Part shown: positions 16,310-26,372 of the stretch, one piece after another
Layout of the letters: the number at the start of each line of letters is the position of its first letter
Numbering within the stretch: the first letter of the stretch is position 1
Assembly: GCA_002471825.1 (NCBI GenBank)
Contig: DKQS01000007.1
Location: forward strand, 372,001 to 436,000
Source: Flavobacteriaceae bacterium UBA7302
Lineage (GTDB): Bacteria > Bacteroidota > Bacteroidia > Flavobacteriales > Flavobacteriaceae
Direction of reading: 5' to 3'
Length of the DNA: 64,000 nucleotides
Notes under the pieces: model-generated
Database searches by the model: none
What the model was told of the DNA's origin: nothing
Seen by the model: only the letters and a program-made list of their open reading frames with translations
Translations under genes and position numbers: made by a program

Positions 16310-17942
16310 TTCCATTCCGCTTGTATTTCGAGTTCTATTCCTCTGCATTTTTGGATTGTACGCCTACCATCTATTCCTTGATTTTTATATAGATGATGCC
16401 GCTCTTTACGGATATATTAGCAAGCAAATGGTGGAAACAGGAGATTACATTACCCTCCTGAAAGACGGTCAAGATTGGTTAGACAAACCGCATTTTCCTT
16501 TTTGGCTTACAGCTATTTTTTTTAACATATTTGGCATTAGTTCATTTGCCTACTATTTACCACTCACACTTGCCATTTTCCTTTCGTTTTTTTATACCTA
16601 CAGATTTGCTAAAAGACATTATTCTGAACAGGTGGCATGGATCAGTGTTTTGGTGCTGAGTGCTTCACAGTATTTGTTCATGGCGAGCACGGAAGGCCGG
16701 GTAGAACCCATTTTAATGCTTTGCATTGTTGCTAGTTTATATCACTTTGACCGGGGATATGCTGAGGGAAGTAAAAAACATTTCACTTTGGTGGCATTGT
16801 TTACAGCTATTGCCATAATGACCAAAGGGATCTTTATTCTTATTCCGATTTTTGGTGGCATTTTTGGGCATTATTGGTTTCAGGAAAAAAGCTTGCGATT
16901 TGTATTTCATTGGCGTTGGTTGTGGATTGGATTGTTCGTTATCCTCTTTATTTTACCAGAGATATATGCGCTATACATTCAATTCGATAGCCAACCAGAC
17001 AAGGTAGTTTTTGGTCAAACCAATGTTTCAGGAATTCGTTGGTTTTTATGGGACAGTCAGTTTAGTCGATTGGTTAATTCCGGGCCCATTACTCGCTCAA
17101 GCGGTGATGTATTTTTCTTTTTACACACACTTTTGTGGGCATTTTTTCCATGGTGTTTTGTCTTGTATGGATCCTATGCTGATACGGTTTCTTCGATGAT
17201 CAAAAAGAGGAAATTACCAGAAACCTTAACCTTCTTTGGCAGTCTTTTCATCATTCTCATATTTTCTGTATCAAAGTTTCAATTGCCTCATTACACCACC
17301 GTCATATTTCCATTGTTAGCCATTATGGTTGGGAATTTCTTGGTGGATATTCGGATCAAATGGAAGCGCAATTTGGTAAAATGGAGCATGATTGTCTCTT
17401 TGGTTTTGAGTGTTGTGGTAGTCATACTCTTTATTAGTTCTGTGACTCCGAGCACCGTATTTTTCTTGTTCCTTCTGCTGTTGTTTGGCCTCGGTATTTG
17501 GATTACAAGAAACAAACAAATAAAAACCAAAAGATGGCTTGCCTTTGGGGTGGTATCCGTATTGATGGTGAATCTGGTTTTAAGTTTTTACATACTCCCA
17601 GAATTAGGCAAGTACCGAGGAGGTTTAGCGGCCTCTGATTATTTGAATCAAGAAGCTGAAAATGATGCGGTTTTAATTGTTGGCCGCGTTCCGAACTTCG
17701 TGAACTTCTATCTGGATCGACCATTTAAAAAGGTGAACTCACTAGAAAACCAGGAGATAGACCAATATGCCAAGATCTTGGTATATGACCCAAAACAGGA
17801 ATTTGATACCTCCAAATTATCAAAATTTCAACTAGAAAAATCCTTTGATCATTATCCGTCCGAAAGCCTAAGTTTGAACTTTTTTTCCGAAGAAAAAAGA
17901 GCGAATCAACTCACAAAATTTCAGCTCTTTACCAAAAGATAA
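16299..17942 (+). CDS. ArnT/PMT-like GT-C glycosyltransferase (family 39 type)
   Basis: The 547-residue polytopic protein has about eleven membrane helices and the first-loop motif FYIDDAALYGYIS, whose acidic pair is the likely catalytic site in GT-C enzymes, followed by DKPHFPFWL typical of ArnT and PMT_2 proteins. Such enzymes move a sugar from a polyprenyl-phosphate donor to lipid A, protein or another acceptor on the periplasmic side. The acceptor here is unknown. The soluble C-terminal part (about 430-547) holds the end of the protein. It is the last gene of the 12887-17942 unit. Confidence 0.84.
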   Translation: MRINSIPLVFRVLFLCIFGLYAYHLFLDFYIDDAALYGYISKQMVETGDYITLLKDGQDWLDKPHFPFWLTAIFFNIFGISSFAYYLPLTLAIFLSFFYTYRFAKRHYSEQVAWISVLVLSASQYLFMASTEGRVEPILMLCIVASLYHFDRGYAEGSKKHFTLVALFTAIAIMTKGIFILIPIFGGIFGHYWFQEKSLRFVFHWRWLWIGLFVILFILPEIYALYIQFDSQPDKVVFGQTNVSGIRWFLWDSQFSRLVNSGPITRSSGDVFFFLHTLLWAFFPWCFVLYGSYADTVSSMIKKRKLPETLTFFGSLFIILIFSVSKFQLPHYTTVIFPLLAIMVGNFLVDIRIKWKRNLVKWSMIVSLVLSVVVVILFISSVTPSTVFFLFLLLLFGLGIWITRNKQIKTKRWLAFGVVSVLMVNLVLSFYILPELGKYRGGLAASDYLNQEAENDAVLIVGRVPNFVNFYLDRPFKKVNSLENQEIDQYAKILVYDPKQEFDTSKLSKFQLEKSFDHYPSESLSLNFFSEEKRANQLTKFQLFTKR

Positions 17943-17992
17943 AAACTTTATTTAAATAGATTCTAAATACTCTGGAAAATGGTTCTCAATCG

Positions 17993-18023
17993 TTGTAAAC
18001 CTGCAATCTATACTGTAAATTTG
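17993..18023 (+). promoter_or_regulatory. Promoter of the sdhCAB operon
   Basis: TTG at 17993-17995 and TAAATTTG at 18016-18023, 20 bases apart, match the Bacteroidota -33/-7 pattern. The sdhC ATG is 22 bases beyond the -7 box. Confidence 0.6.
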
Positions 18024-18045
18024 TTCTTGATTTAAATTAAATATA

Positions 18046-18732
18046 ATGGCCAATTTTTTTAGTTCTTCAATAGGAAGAAAGATCGCAATGGCATTGTCTG
18101 CCTTCTTCCTAATGTCTTTTTTAATTATCCATTTATCTGTCAACCTTACTTCACTTTTTAGTGCCGACATCTTTAACGAATTTTCTCATTTTATGGGAAC
18201 CAATCCATTGGTACAGTATGCCTTACAGCCTGTATTGATTTTTGGAGTGGTATTCCACTTCGTGATGGGTTTTGTTTTAGAGATTCAAAACCGAAAAGCT
18301 GTTGGTGTGAAGTATGCGAAGAATTTGGGTAACTCAAACTCATCTTGGATGAGTCGAAACATGCTGCTAAGTGGAGCTGTAATTTTAGCTTTCTTGGTAT
18401 TGCACTTTATCGATTTTTGGATTCCTGAAATGAATGTGAAATACGTTCAAGGAGACATGTCTGGATTGTTAGATCCAAATGTTGCTGATAGTGGGTTTAG
18501 ATATTACGAAGAGTTAGTACATAAATTTGAAAGTCCGTTACGCGTAGGATTTTACGTTCTAGGTTTCGTTTTACTTTCATTACATTTATTACACGGATTC
18601 AATTCTGCTTTCCAATCCATGGGATTGACGGCGGGAAGAAAGAAAATGTGGAAGAACATCGGTGCTTTCTATTCAGTGGTAATTCCATTAGGATTTATCG
18701 TAATTGCACTTTTCCATCACTTTAACCATTAA
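18046..18732 (+). CDS. sdhC: Succinate dehydrogenase cytochrome b subunit (B-type)
   Basis: The 228-residue protein has five hydrophobic helices with His residues placed for two hemes (LIIHLSVN, VFHFVMG, VLHFIDFW, LHLLHGFN). It is the single membrane anchor of a B-type (class 3) succinate:quinone oxidoreductase, consistent with menaquinone-linked respiration in Flavobacteria. It opens the operon and is separated from sdhA by 11 bases. Confidence 0.93.
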   Translation: MANFFSSSIGRKIAMALSAFFLMSFLIIHLSVNLTSLFSADIFNEFSHFMGTNPLVQYALQPVLIFGVVFHFVMGFVLEIQNRKAVGVKYAKNLGNSNSSWMSRNMLLSGAVILAFLVLHFIDFWIPEMNVKYVQGDMSGLLDPNVADSGFRYYEELVHKFESPLRVGFYVLGFVLLSLHLLHGFNSAFQSMGLTAGRKKMWKNIGAFYSVVIPLGFIVIALFHHFNH

Positions 18733-18743
18733 TCTTACAATAC

Positions 18744-20741
18744 ATGACTTTAGATTCTAAAATACCAAAAGGTCCAATTAAAGATAAATGGACAACTTAC
18801 AAAGACAAAATCAACTTGGTAAATCCAGCAAACAAAAGACTTATTGATGTCATTGTTGTTGGTACAGGATTGGCAGGAGGGTCTGCTGCGGCAACCCTTG
18901 CCGAATTAGGATATAACGTAAAAGCGTTTTGCTTTCAAGATTCACCGAGACGTGCACACTCTATTGCAGCACAAGGTGGAATCAACGCAGCGAAGAACTA
19001 CCAAGGTGATGGGGATTCAGTTTACAGACTGTTTTACGATACGGTAAAAGGTGGTGACTATCGTTCAAGAGAAGCCAACGTTCACCGATTGGCTGAAGTA
19101 TCTGTAAATATCATCGACCAGTGCGTGGCACAAGGGGTTCCTTTTGCGCGTGATTATGGTGGATTGTTAGACAACCGTTCTTTCGGTGGGGTACTTGTAT
19201 CAAGAACTTTTTACGCCAAAGGACAAACTGGTCAGCAATTGTTGTTGGGTGCTTACTCAGCGATGAACAGACAGATTGCTAGAGGTAAAATCAAAATGTA
19301 CAACAGACACGAAATGTTGGATGTGGTTGTTGTGGATGGAAAAGCAAGAGGAATTATTGCAAGAAACTTGGTAACAGGTGAAATCCAAAGACATTCGGCA
19401 CACGCTGTTGTCATTGGATCTGGTGGATACGGAAACGCGTTCTACCTATCTACTTATGCTATGGGTAGTAACGTAACTGCTGCTTGGAAGGCGCACAAAA
19501 GAGGTGCTTTCTTTGCAAACCCATGTTATACTCAGATTCACCCAACTTGTATGCCTGTTTCGGGAGATCACCAATCGAAATTAACCTTAATGTCTGAGTC
19601 GTTAAGAAACGATGGTAGAATTTGGGTTCCTGCGAAAAAGGAGGATGCGATTGCGATTCGTGAAGGCAAGTTGAAACCTACACAAATTAAAGAAGAAGAC
19701 AGAGATTACTACTTGGAAAGACGTTATCCTGCCTTTGGTAACTTAGTACCTCGTGATGTTGCGTCAAGAGCTGCAAAAGAGCGTTGCGATGCCGGTTATG
19801 GTGTGAATCAAACTGGTGAAGCGGTGTATTTAGATTTTGCGGATGCCATTACACGATACGGAAAAGAACAAGCCCTTGTAAAAGGATTAGATACCAATGA
19901 TGCTGCCACTGTTGAAAAATTAGGAAAAGCGATCATCAAAGCGAAATACGGAAACTTATTCCAGATGTATGAGAAGATTATGGATGAGAATCCATATGAA
20001 ACCCCAATGATGATTTATCCGGCAGTACACTACACCATGGGAGGTATTTGGGTTGATTACAACCTAATGACTACCGTTCCTGGATTGTACGCCATTGGTG
20101 AAGCAAACTTCTCAGATCACGGTGCAAACAGACTTGGAGCTTCTGCCTTGATGCAAGGATTGGCTGATGGTTATTTTGTATTGCCATATACCATTGGAGA
20201 TTACTTGGCGGATGACATTCGAACAGGACCAATTTCAACAGAAACTCCTGAGTTCGAAGAAGCAGAAACCAATGTAAGAGACCGCATTGAGAAGTTGGTG
20301 AACAACAATGGTAAACATTCTGTAGACTACTACCACAAGAAGCTAGGAAAAATCATGTGGAACAAATGTGGAATGTCTAGGAATGAAAAAGAATTGAAAG
20401 AAGCTATTGAGGAGATCTCTCAATTGAGAAAAGAATTCTGGGAAGATGTATTTGTTCCCGGTGAGGCAGTAGGTTATAATGAAGAGCTTGCCAAAGCAGG
20501 AAGAGTTGCAGATTTCTTAGAATTAGGAGAATTATTCGCTAAAGACGCTTTACAAAGAGAAGAATCTTGTGGAGGTCACTTTAGAGAAGAGTACCAAACT
20601 CCAGAAGGGGAAGCACTACGTGTGAAGGAATTCCAATATGTTTCCGCTTGGGAATACAAAGGAGAGCCTAAAGATGCTGTATTGCACAAAGAGCCTTTAG
20701 AGTATGAAAATATAGAAGTTAAAGAAAGAAGTTATAAATAA
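18744..20741 (+). CDS. sdhA: Succinate dehydrogenase flavoprotein subunit
   Basis: The 665-residue protein starts with an FAD-binding Rossmann motif (VVGTGLAGGSAA near residues 37-48), then AHSIAAQGGINA with the His that holds covalent FAD, and HPTCMPVSGDH in the substrate site. The C-terminal cap contains ANRLGASALMQGLADGYF. It oxidises succinate to fumarate at the cytoplasmic face and passes electrons to SdhB. Length and order fit the Bacteroidota SdhCAB complex. Confidence 0.97.
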   Translation: MTLDSKIPKGPIKDKWTTYKDKINLVNPANKRLIDVIVVGTGLAGGSAAATLAELGYNVKAFCFQDSPRRAHSIAAQGGINAAKNYQGDGDSVYRLFYDTVKGGDYRSREANVHRLAEVSVNIIDQCVAQGVPFARDYGGLLDNRSFGGVLVSRTFYAKGQTGQQLLLGAYSAMNRQIARGKIKMYNRHEMLDVVVVDGKARGIIARNLVTGEIQRHSAHAVVIGSGGYGNAFYLSTYAMGSNVTAAWKAHKRGAFFANPCYTQIHPTCMPVSGDHQSKLTLMSESLRNDGRIWVPAKKEDAIAIREGKLKPTQIKEEDRDYYLERRYPAFGNLVPRDVASRAAKERCDAGYGVNQTGEAVYLDFADAITRYGKEQALVKGLDTNDAATVEKLGKAIIKAKYGNLFQMYEKIMDENPYETPMMIYPAVHYTMGGIWVDYNLMTTVPGLYAIGEANFSDHGANRLGASALMQGLADGYFVLPYTIGDYLADDIRTGPISTETPEFEEAETNVRDRIEKLVNNNGKHSVDYYHKKLGKIMWNKCGMSRNEKELKEAIEEISQLRKEFWEDVFVPGEAVGYNEELAKAGRVADFLELGELFAKDALQREESCGGHFREEYQTPEGEALRVKEFQYVSAWEYKGEPKDAVLHKEPLEYENIEVKERSYK

Positions 20742-20748
20742 TTGAAGC

Positions 20749-21489
20749 ATGAAGTTAACGTTAAAAATATGGCGTCAGAAAGACGCAAATGATAAAGGAA
20801 GGATCGTAGATTATGAGTTGGATAACGTGTCTCCAGACATGTCGTTTCTTGAAATGCTAGATATTTTAAATCAGCAATTGATCGATAATAGAGAAGAGCC
20901 TGTTGCTTTTGATCACGATTGTAGAGAAGGTATTTGCGGTACATGTTCATTATTTATCAACGGACGTGCTCATGGACCCGATCGTGAGATTACAGCCTGT
21001 CAATTGCACATGCGTAGTTTCAACGACGGTGATACCATCTACATCGAGCCATGGAGAGCAAAAGCATTCCCAATTGTAAAAGATTTAATCGTAGATCGTT
21101 CTGCATTTGATAGAATCCAGCAAGCAGGTGGATTTATTTCTGTAAATACTTCAGGAAACACTCAGGATGCGAATGCCATTCCAATTGCTAAAGAAGCTGC
21201 AGATACAGCCATGGATGCGGCTACTTGTATTGGTTGTGGAGCTTGTGTTGCAACCTGTAAGAACTCAAGTGCTATGTTGTTTGTTGGTGCGAAAGTAAGT
21301 CAGTATGCTTTGTTACCACAAGGACAAGTAGAGGCTGCAGATCGTGTGAAAAACATGGTTGCTCAGATGGACTTAGAAGGATTTGGAAACTGTACCAACA
21401 CAGGAGCTTGTGAGGTGGAGTGTCCAAAAGGAATTTCTTTAGAGAACATTGCAAGAATGAACAGAGAGTTGATCAAAGCTGCTTTCTAA
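20749..21489 (+). CDS. sdhB: Succinate dehydrogenase iron-sulfur subunit
   Basis: The 246-residue protein has all three cluster sets: CREGICGTC plus a later Cys for [2Fe-2S], CIGCGACVATC for [4Fe-4S], and CTNTGACEVECPKG for the remaining cluster ligands. It carries electrons from SdhA to the SdhC quinone site. It is the last gene of the operon, 7 bases after sdhA, and is followed by a terminator. Confidence 0.96.
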   Translation: MKLTLKIWRQKDANDKGRIVDYELDNVSPDMSFLEMLDILNQQLIDNREEPVAFDHDCREGICGTCSLFINGRAHGPDREITACQLHMRSFNDGDTIYIEPWRAKAFPIVKDLIVDRSAFDRIQQAGGFISVNTSGNTQDANAIPIAKEAADTAMDAATCIGCGACVATCKNSSAMLFVGAKVSQYALLPQGQVEAADRVKNMVAQMDLEGFGNCTNTGACEVECPKGISLENIARMNRELIKAAF

Positions 21490-21510
21490 TTAAGATATTC
21501 GTTAGATAAA

Positions 21511-21540
21511 ATCCTGATTCTTTGAATCGGGATTTTTTTT
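21511..21540 (+). terminator. Intrinsic terminator of sdhCAB
   Basis: ATCCTGATTC (21511-21520) pairs with GAATCGGGAT (21524-21533) with one G-T wobble and a short loop, followed by eight T residues. Confidence 0.85.
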
Positions 21541-21567
21541 GCTTTATTTTTAAGGAAAAAAGAAAGA

Positions 21568-21807
21568 ATGGAAACAAATACCTGCAGAATATGTGGCTCT
21601 AATAAATTGATGAAGGGCCTTAAGATTACCGATTTCGGACATGGAAATGTAAAGAAAGACCTGTCCATTTACATCCCAACCACCGATAGAGCTTTCTTTA
21701 ACAAATTTGAACGAGGGACCATCAATGCTCAAGTATGCGGAAGCTGTGGCAACATGGAATTATCCATAGCTAATTTTAGAGAGTTGTGGGAGGCTTATAA
21801 CAAGTAG
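21568..21807 (+). CDS. Small zinc-ribbon protein
   Basis: The 79-residue protein has two cysteine pairs, CRIC near residue 6 and CGSCG near residue 57, spaced as in a zinc ribbon. The middle part contains an Asp/Lys-rich stretch and no catalytic motif. The function is unknown. Its stop codon (21805-21807) directly abuts the stop codon of the opposing haloperoxidase gene, with no base between. Confidence 0.65.
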   Translation: METNTCRICGSNKLMKGLKITDFGHGNVKKDLSIYIPTTDRAFFNKFERGTINAQVCGSCGNMELSIANFRELWEAYNK

Positions 21808-23127
21808 TTAAAACGAAATCTTCGTATTCACCAACTTCCCAACACTAATTCCTTGGTCAATACCTTCATAAACGGCAGCGTTATAATGAATTCCGCCATA
21901 CACTCTGCTAATTGCCGCTTCTCGAGCTGCTTCTCGGAAGGATTTATAGCTTCTTACTGGTAAACCATACGGAATCTCAGTGGTATCATCAAAGGCAAAA
22001 TTATCACCAAAAATAGAGGTCAACGCTTCGGCCGCAGCACCTGATACTACCGAATGGCCACTGGTATATTCTGGGAAAGGCGGTGTTTGTAGCAGGGGTG
22101 TCCAATCTTCATCGATATATTTGTTAATCAAGGTCTCCGGACGGATCAGATTACTTCTGTATTTCTCGTCCCAGCAGCTGATAAATGCATCTGCTAAGGC
22201 AATCGATGTTTTGGTATACGCATGTACGGTTTTGTCAAAATCAGCCTTTGCTTTGATATTGGCAATCTTACAGATTCCCATCCAATGAGCGCCAGGAGTA
22301 ATCTTTTTTGAAGCAAACATAAAATGTCCTTTGTTCACCGCTACATAAGGATTACAATCCCAAAACTGCGCAATTTTCACTTCTTCAGATTCGTCGCCTT
22401 TCTTGACAATTTCGTTCCCAATATTGTAAACATCAATCAATTCTTTGTAGAACGCACTTCCTTTTTCTAAGGAAAACGGTGGTGGCGGAATCGGTTTGAA
22501 TTGTGAGGCCGAATCAAGAACAAAGGTTCGTATTTTCATCCAATTGGGTTCAATGCCTTTCATGTAAGCAGGTGGAGTAGGTTGCCATCGCGATGGATCT
22601 TCAGAATGCACCGTAAACTCGGGCATGGTTCGCGTTTCCTTGTATTTGTCTTGATTCATCCAATTGTGAATGTGCTCTGAAACAGCTAAAGCGTAATTTT
22701 TCGAGTTTTCAAATTGCTCGGGATTTTGCTGACTCCAAATGTTATAGAGACTGTCTCGATAAGAAGTGATCATTTCCTTTGAAAAGACCAAATCTTTGGC
22801 CACATCCAAATAGGCAATAATTGCAGAAAGCTTCTTATTTACCAATGAATCTGGAGTCTCTTTATTCAATGGTTGAAGTCCGTTTAATTGATTGGCAAGC
22901 GACTTGTTTTTTCCATTGGTCTCATTCAATACTTGGTAGGCTGCGATATTGGGATATACATACACCCTGCTCGCCACAGGAGGTGAGAAAATATCGTGGA
23001 CCATAATTCCAGTGACCCTGTCAATCAAAGCATGATAATCACTTGGCTTTATATCAATATTTTGTTTCTCCTGATTACAGGAACTAAACAATAAAACAAT
23101 CAACAAAAAAGAGATGGATAATCGCAT
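21808..23127 (-). CDS. Vanadium-dependent haloperoxidase/PAP2-family lipoprotein
   Basis: The 439-residue protein starts with a lipoprotein signal (LLFSSC). Its C-terminal third carries the full vanadate/phosphate-binding set: K-x6-R-P in KYRSNLIRP, SGH in EYTSGHSV and SR-x5-H in SRVYGGIH. This set is shared by vanadium haloperoxidases and acid phosphatases; the helical N-terminal half and lipid anchor match the Bacteroidota haloperoxidase-related branch. Halide oxidation is not proven by these motifs. Its ATG overlaps the stop of the upstream VCBS gene (TAATG). Confidence 0.85.
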   Translation of the reverse strand: MRLSISFLLIVLLFSSCNQEKQNIDIKPSDYHALIDRVTGIMVHDIFSPPVASRVYVYPNIAAYQVLNETNGKNKSLANQLNGLQPLNKETPDSLVNKKLSAIIAYLDVAKDLVFSKEMITSYRDSLYNIWSQQNPEQFENSKNYALAVSEHIHNWMNQDKYKETRTMPEFTVHSEDPSRWQPTPPAYMKGIEPNWMKIRTFVLDSASQFKPIPPPPFSLEKGSAFYKELIDVYNIGNEIVKKGDESEEVKIAQFWDCNPYVAVNKGHFMFASKKITPGAHWMGICKIANIKAKADFDKTVHAYTKTSIALADAFISCWDEKYRSNLIRPETLINKYIDEDWTPLLQTPPFPEYTSGHSVVSGAAAEALTSIFGDNFAFDDTTEIPYGLPVRSYKSFREAAREAAISRVYGGIHYNAAVYEGIDQGISVGKLVNTKISF

Positions 23128-26100
23128 TAGTTTTTCGGATATGAATACGTTACTACAGGTTGGTTATTGGCAACTACAAACAAAACATTTTTGTCTTTCA
23201 TGGCCACAGAGTAGGTTCCTTTTATTTGATGTTTGAATGGAGCAATGCCATAATTAGAAACCGGTTCAATTTTTTGGTCCTTTCCTACCAAATAACCCTG
23301 TAAGGATAGGTAATAACCATGGTAGGTGGTTGGTGCTTCGGAGTTACCACTCACTAACAGTTTCTCTTCACCATCGAAATTGATGTTTTGAAATGATTTG
23401 ATAGGACCGAGTTGGAGTTCATCTGAAAATCGTACGAACTTCGAGAAATCGCCACCATTATTTTCTAGATACCCTGAACTTAATAAGCGAATCTCTTTTT
23501 TTGTCGCCTTATCAAGGGATTCTTTGGTCACCACTTCATCAATAGTTTTTAAGGCAAAATCTTGATGCTTGACAAATCGTTTGTTCATCACATTCATTTG
23601 GGAAGCTAGCATGTCCTTTGAATCTAATGGGTAGTAATTCCCATTAACATTGTAGGAGATTAAAGCCTCCTTGACACCGTTGCCATCAAAATCACCATAA
23701 TAATAAAGTATCGGATGGTCCTTGTAGTTCTCGAACTTGGTGTTCTCTCCCCAGTTCCCCAATAGGATGTCTAGGTCTCCGTCATTATCCATGTCAAAAG
23801 TTCCTACGGATTGCCAGAGTCCGGCCAAATCTTTAGACGATTCTTGAGCTGTTAAAACCCCATTGTTGTTGATGTAAATCTTTGGTGTATCCCATTCACA
23901 AGCAATGATCAGGTCTTTTATTCCATCATCATTTATATCTACCCAAGTGGCATCGGTTACTTTGGAGTTGAGACTGAAATTGGTATCAACGGTGAACTTT
24001 CCTTTTCCGTTGTTGTTCAGGATGGCCGAGTTTACCGTAGCTCCAAAATTCCCAGGATTCGATAGGTTTCCAATAAATACATCTTCATCCCCATCTTGAT
24101 CATAATCATAGGCGGTAACGGTTGATGTGTTCAACGGATTGTATAAAATCTGTTTGTCTGTTCTTTTAAATTTACCGTTGACGTTCAAATACAAACGGTC
24201 AAATTCATGACTTTTATTTCTACTCTCATGAATCCCTGAAGCGATGTAAAGGTCTAAATCTCCATCATTATCTGCATCAAAAAAGATAGCGTCATTGTCT
24301 TCAAAAGGAGCGTCTTTTTCCAATCCAGGTTGGTTTGATTTTTTAAAGGTTCGTCCATTGTTTAGGAACAATTCCCCTGCCTTGTTGGAAGCACCTCCAA
24401 TAAACACATCCTCATAACCGTTGTTATCGATATCTGCAACTGCCATAGCTGGCCCTAGGGTTGAGATTTTATAGGGAATCAATCGTTCATTGTAAAAGTC
24501 GTTATACGTGTCTTCCGTATGCGTAAATTCAAGACTCTTGGTTGGTTTGAATAATTGCTTTTTGTTCGAGTCTTTTGCAAAATTGAAGGGTTTAGCTGAT
24601 TCGGAATAACTAATTTTTAATTCGGTGTTTGCTGCTGGATTTTGAACCGTTTGATAGTTCCCATTCGGCCAAATCACCTGAACAGAATCGATAGAATTTA
24701 AACTATCCAATCCGAAGTGAACTTTGGTTTCCATGGAAGAAAGGAACCCACGAGATGGATAGACTTCCTTTTTCTGCATTTTTCCGTTGGCATGAACCAA
24801 TACTTTTGCGCCAATTCCACCTTGGTTTTGTTTCTGATAGCTCAGGGATACTGATAAGTGATTTTTATTGGCAAGGGTATTCTCAAAAACACTAGCCGTT
24901 GCATTGATGTTATTGGCCACTAAATCCAAATCGCCATCCAAGTCCAGGTCTACATAAATAGCTCCATTAGACAAACTCGATTTTTTCTCCATCCATTGGC
25001 CCGTTTGTTCAGAAAATCTTCTAGAATTCCCCTCAAAAATTTGGTTTGGGACTTCCCCTTTTGGCATCTCGTTGATGGACTTAAACAACCACTTCAACCC
25101 TTCTTTTTCTCCATATGTTTTAAAGGTATTGGAAACATATTTTTTAAAGTCCAAGCTATTGGGTCTTCTTAGAATTCCATTGGAAATAAATAAATCCTGA
25201 TGACCATCATTGTTAAAATCTGCGAATAAAGGAGCCCAACTCCAATCGGTGTTAGATACCCCATTGAAAAAAGCACTTTCATAGAAATAGTTGTCATCTG
25301 AGTTGATTTGCAACATATTTCTGGAGTATTGATCGCGATAGCCTAAATTTTTCAAGTTAGTTTGCATGTTGAGCATCACATCATCTCCTTCGGTTTCTTT
25401 TAAAACACGCTCATCATTTGGCAACATATCCAAAGTCATCAAATCGATGTTTCCATCACCATTGATATCTGCGGCGTCGCTCCCCATTGAAAAACGGCTG
25501 ATGGTCGAAAAAGAAGAGGCTAACTGTTCGCTAAAGGTGCCATCTTGATTATTGATGTAGTAATAATCATCTTCATGGAAGTCGTTACATACATACAGAT
25601 CGTCCCAACCATCATTGTTGAAATCAGCAATCGAGGCACTTAATCCGTAGCCATTGACACCACCAAAGATTCCAGCTTTTTCGCTGATGTCTTCAAACTT
25701 TCCATTGTTGTTTTGCATCAAAACATCTCCCACTAAAGGCGCTCTTTTGTTGCGTTGTTTCGCAGGTCCGTGAGAAAGCGAAGTATGCACAGCGTGATTT
25801 ACAATGTATACATCGAGGTCATCATCCTTATCAAAGTCGAAGAAGTAGGCTTGGGTAGAATACCCTGTAAAATCCAATCCGTATTCGGCAGATTTTTCGG
25901 TGAAGGTTCCGTCACCGTTATTAATGAACAATTCGTTGTGACCCTTAAAATCGAGCAATTCAGAAACCGCACATACGTAAATGTCTAACAATCCGTCTCC
26001 ATTAATGTCTACCATGGTAGAACCTGTACTCCAGTCGGAACTTCCCGAAACACCAGCCTTATCAGTGATGTCTTCAAATTGGAAGTTTCCTTTGTTTAGG

Positions 26101-26372
26101 TACAGTTTGTTTGGGTTCTGATTGGAAACAAAATAGAGATCAGGCAAACCGTCATTATTAATGTCTCCGGCACTTACTCCACCACCATTGTAAAAGTAGA
26201 TGTAGTTGATGATGCTATGGTCTTCATCTTCGGTCAATTGATTTTCAAAATCAATACCAGTTTCGCTCGAACTGAGTTCTGAAAACAAGAAGTCTTTTTT
26301 AGCATTCTCAGAACAAGAAATAAGAAATAGAAAGGAAAAAACTACTGCTATAAACCGCCGACTAATCATCAT
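23127..26372 (-). CDS. VCBS/FG-GAP repeat lipoprotein with ASPIC/UnbV domain (CRTAC1-like)
   Basis: The 1081-residue protein has a lipoprotein signal (LFLISC) and many calcium-binding FG-GAP/VCBS blades of the form D-x-N-x-D-G-x-x-D-L, such as DINNDGLPDLYF, DINGDGLLDIYV and DLDLDGDLDLVA. Between two propeller regions, around residues 490-590, lies an ASPIC/UnbV segment (LSVSLSYQKQNQGGIGAKV, HFGLDSLNSIDSVQVIWPNG). Such proteins are surface-exposed binding scaffolds. The one-base TAATG overlap with the haloperoxidase-type gene implies coupled translation and shared work. Either of the two first ATG codons could be the start. Confidence 0.88.
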   Translation of the reverse strand: MMISRRFIAVVFSFLFLISCSENAKKDFLFSELSSSETGIDFENQLTEDEDHSIINYIYFYNGGGVSAGDINNDGLPDLYFVSNQNPNKLYLNKGNFQFEDITDKAGVSGSSDWSTGSTMVDINGDGLLDIYVCAVSELLDFKGHNELFINNGDGTFTEKSAEYGLDFTGYSTQAYFFDFDKDDDLDVYIVNHAVHTSLSHGPAKQRNKRAPLVGDVLMQNNNGKFEDISEKAGIFGGVNGYGLSASIADFNNDGWDDLYVCNDFHEDDYYYINNQDGTFSEQLASSFSTISRFSMGSDAADINGDGNIDLMTLDMLPNDERVLKETEGDDVMLNMQTNLKNLGYRDQYSRNMLQINSDDNYFYESAFFNGVSNTDWSWAPLFADFNNDGHQDLFISNGILRRPNSLDFKKYVSNTFKTYGEKEGLKWLFKSINEMPKGEVPNQIFEGNSRRFSEQTGQWMEKKSSLSNGAIYVDLDLDGDLDLVANNINATASVFENTLANKNHLSVSLSYQKQNQGGIGAKVLVHANGKMQKKEVYPSRGFLSSMETKVHFGLDSLNSIDSVQVIWPNGNYQTVQNPAANTELKISYSESAKPFNFAKDSNKKQLFKPTKSLEFTHTEDTYNDFYNERLIPYKISTLGPAMAVADIDNNGYEDVFIGGASNKAGELFLNNGRTFKKSNQPGLEKDAPFEDNDAIFFDADNDGDLDLYIASGIHESRNKSHEFDRLYLNVNGKFKRTDKQILYNPLNTSTVTAYDYDQDGDEDVFIGNLSNPGNFGATVNSAILNNNGKGKFTVDTNFSLNSKVTDATWVDINDDGIKDLIIACEWDTPKIYINNNGVLTAQESSKDLAGLWQSVGTFDMDNDGDLDILLGNWGENTKFENYKDHPILYYYGDFDGNGVKEALISYNVNGNYYPLDSKDMLASQMNVMNKRFVKHQDFALKTIDEVVTKESLDKATKKEIRLLSSGYLENNGGDFSKFVRFSDELQLGPIKSFQNINFDGEEKLLVSGNSEAPTTYHGYYLSLQGYLVGKDQKIEPVSNYGIAPFKHQIKGTYSVAMKDKNVLFVVANNQPVVTYSYPKN

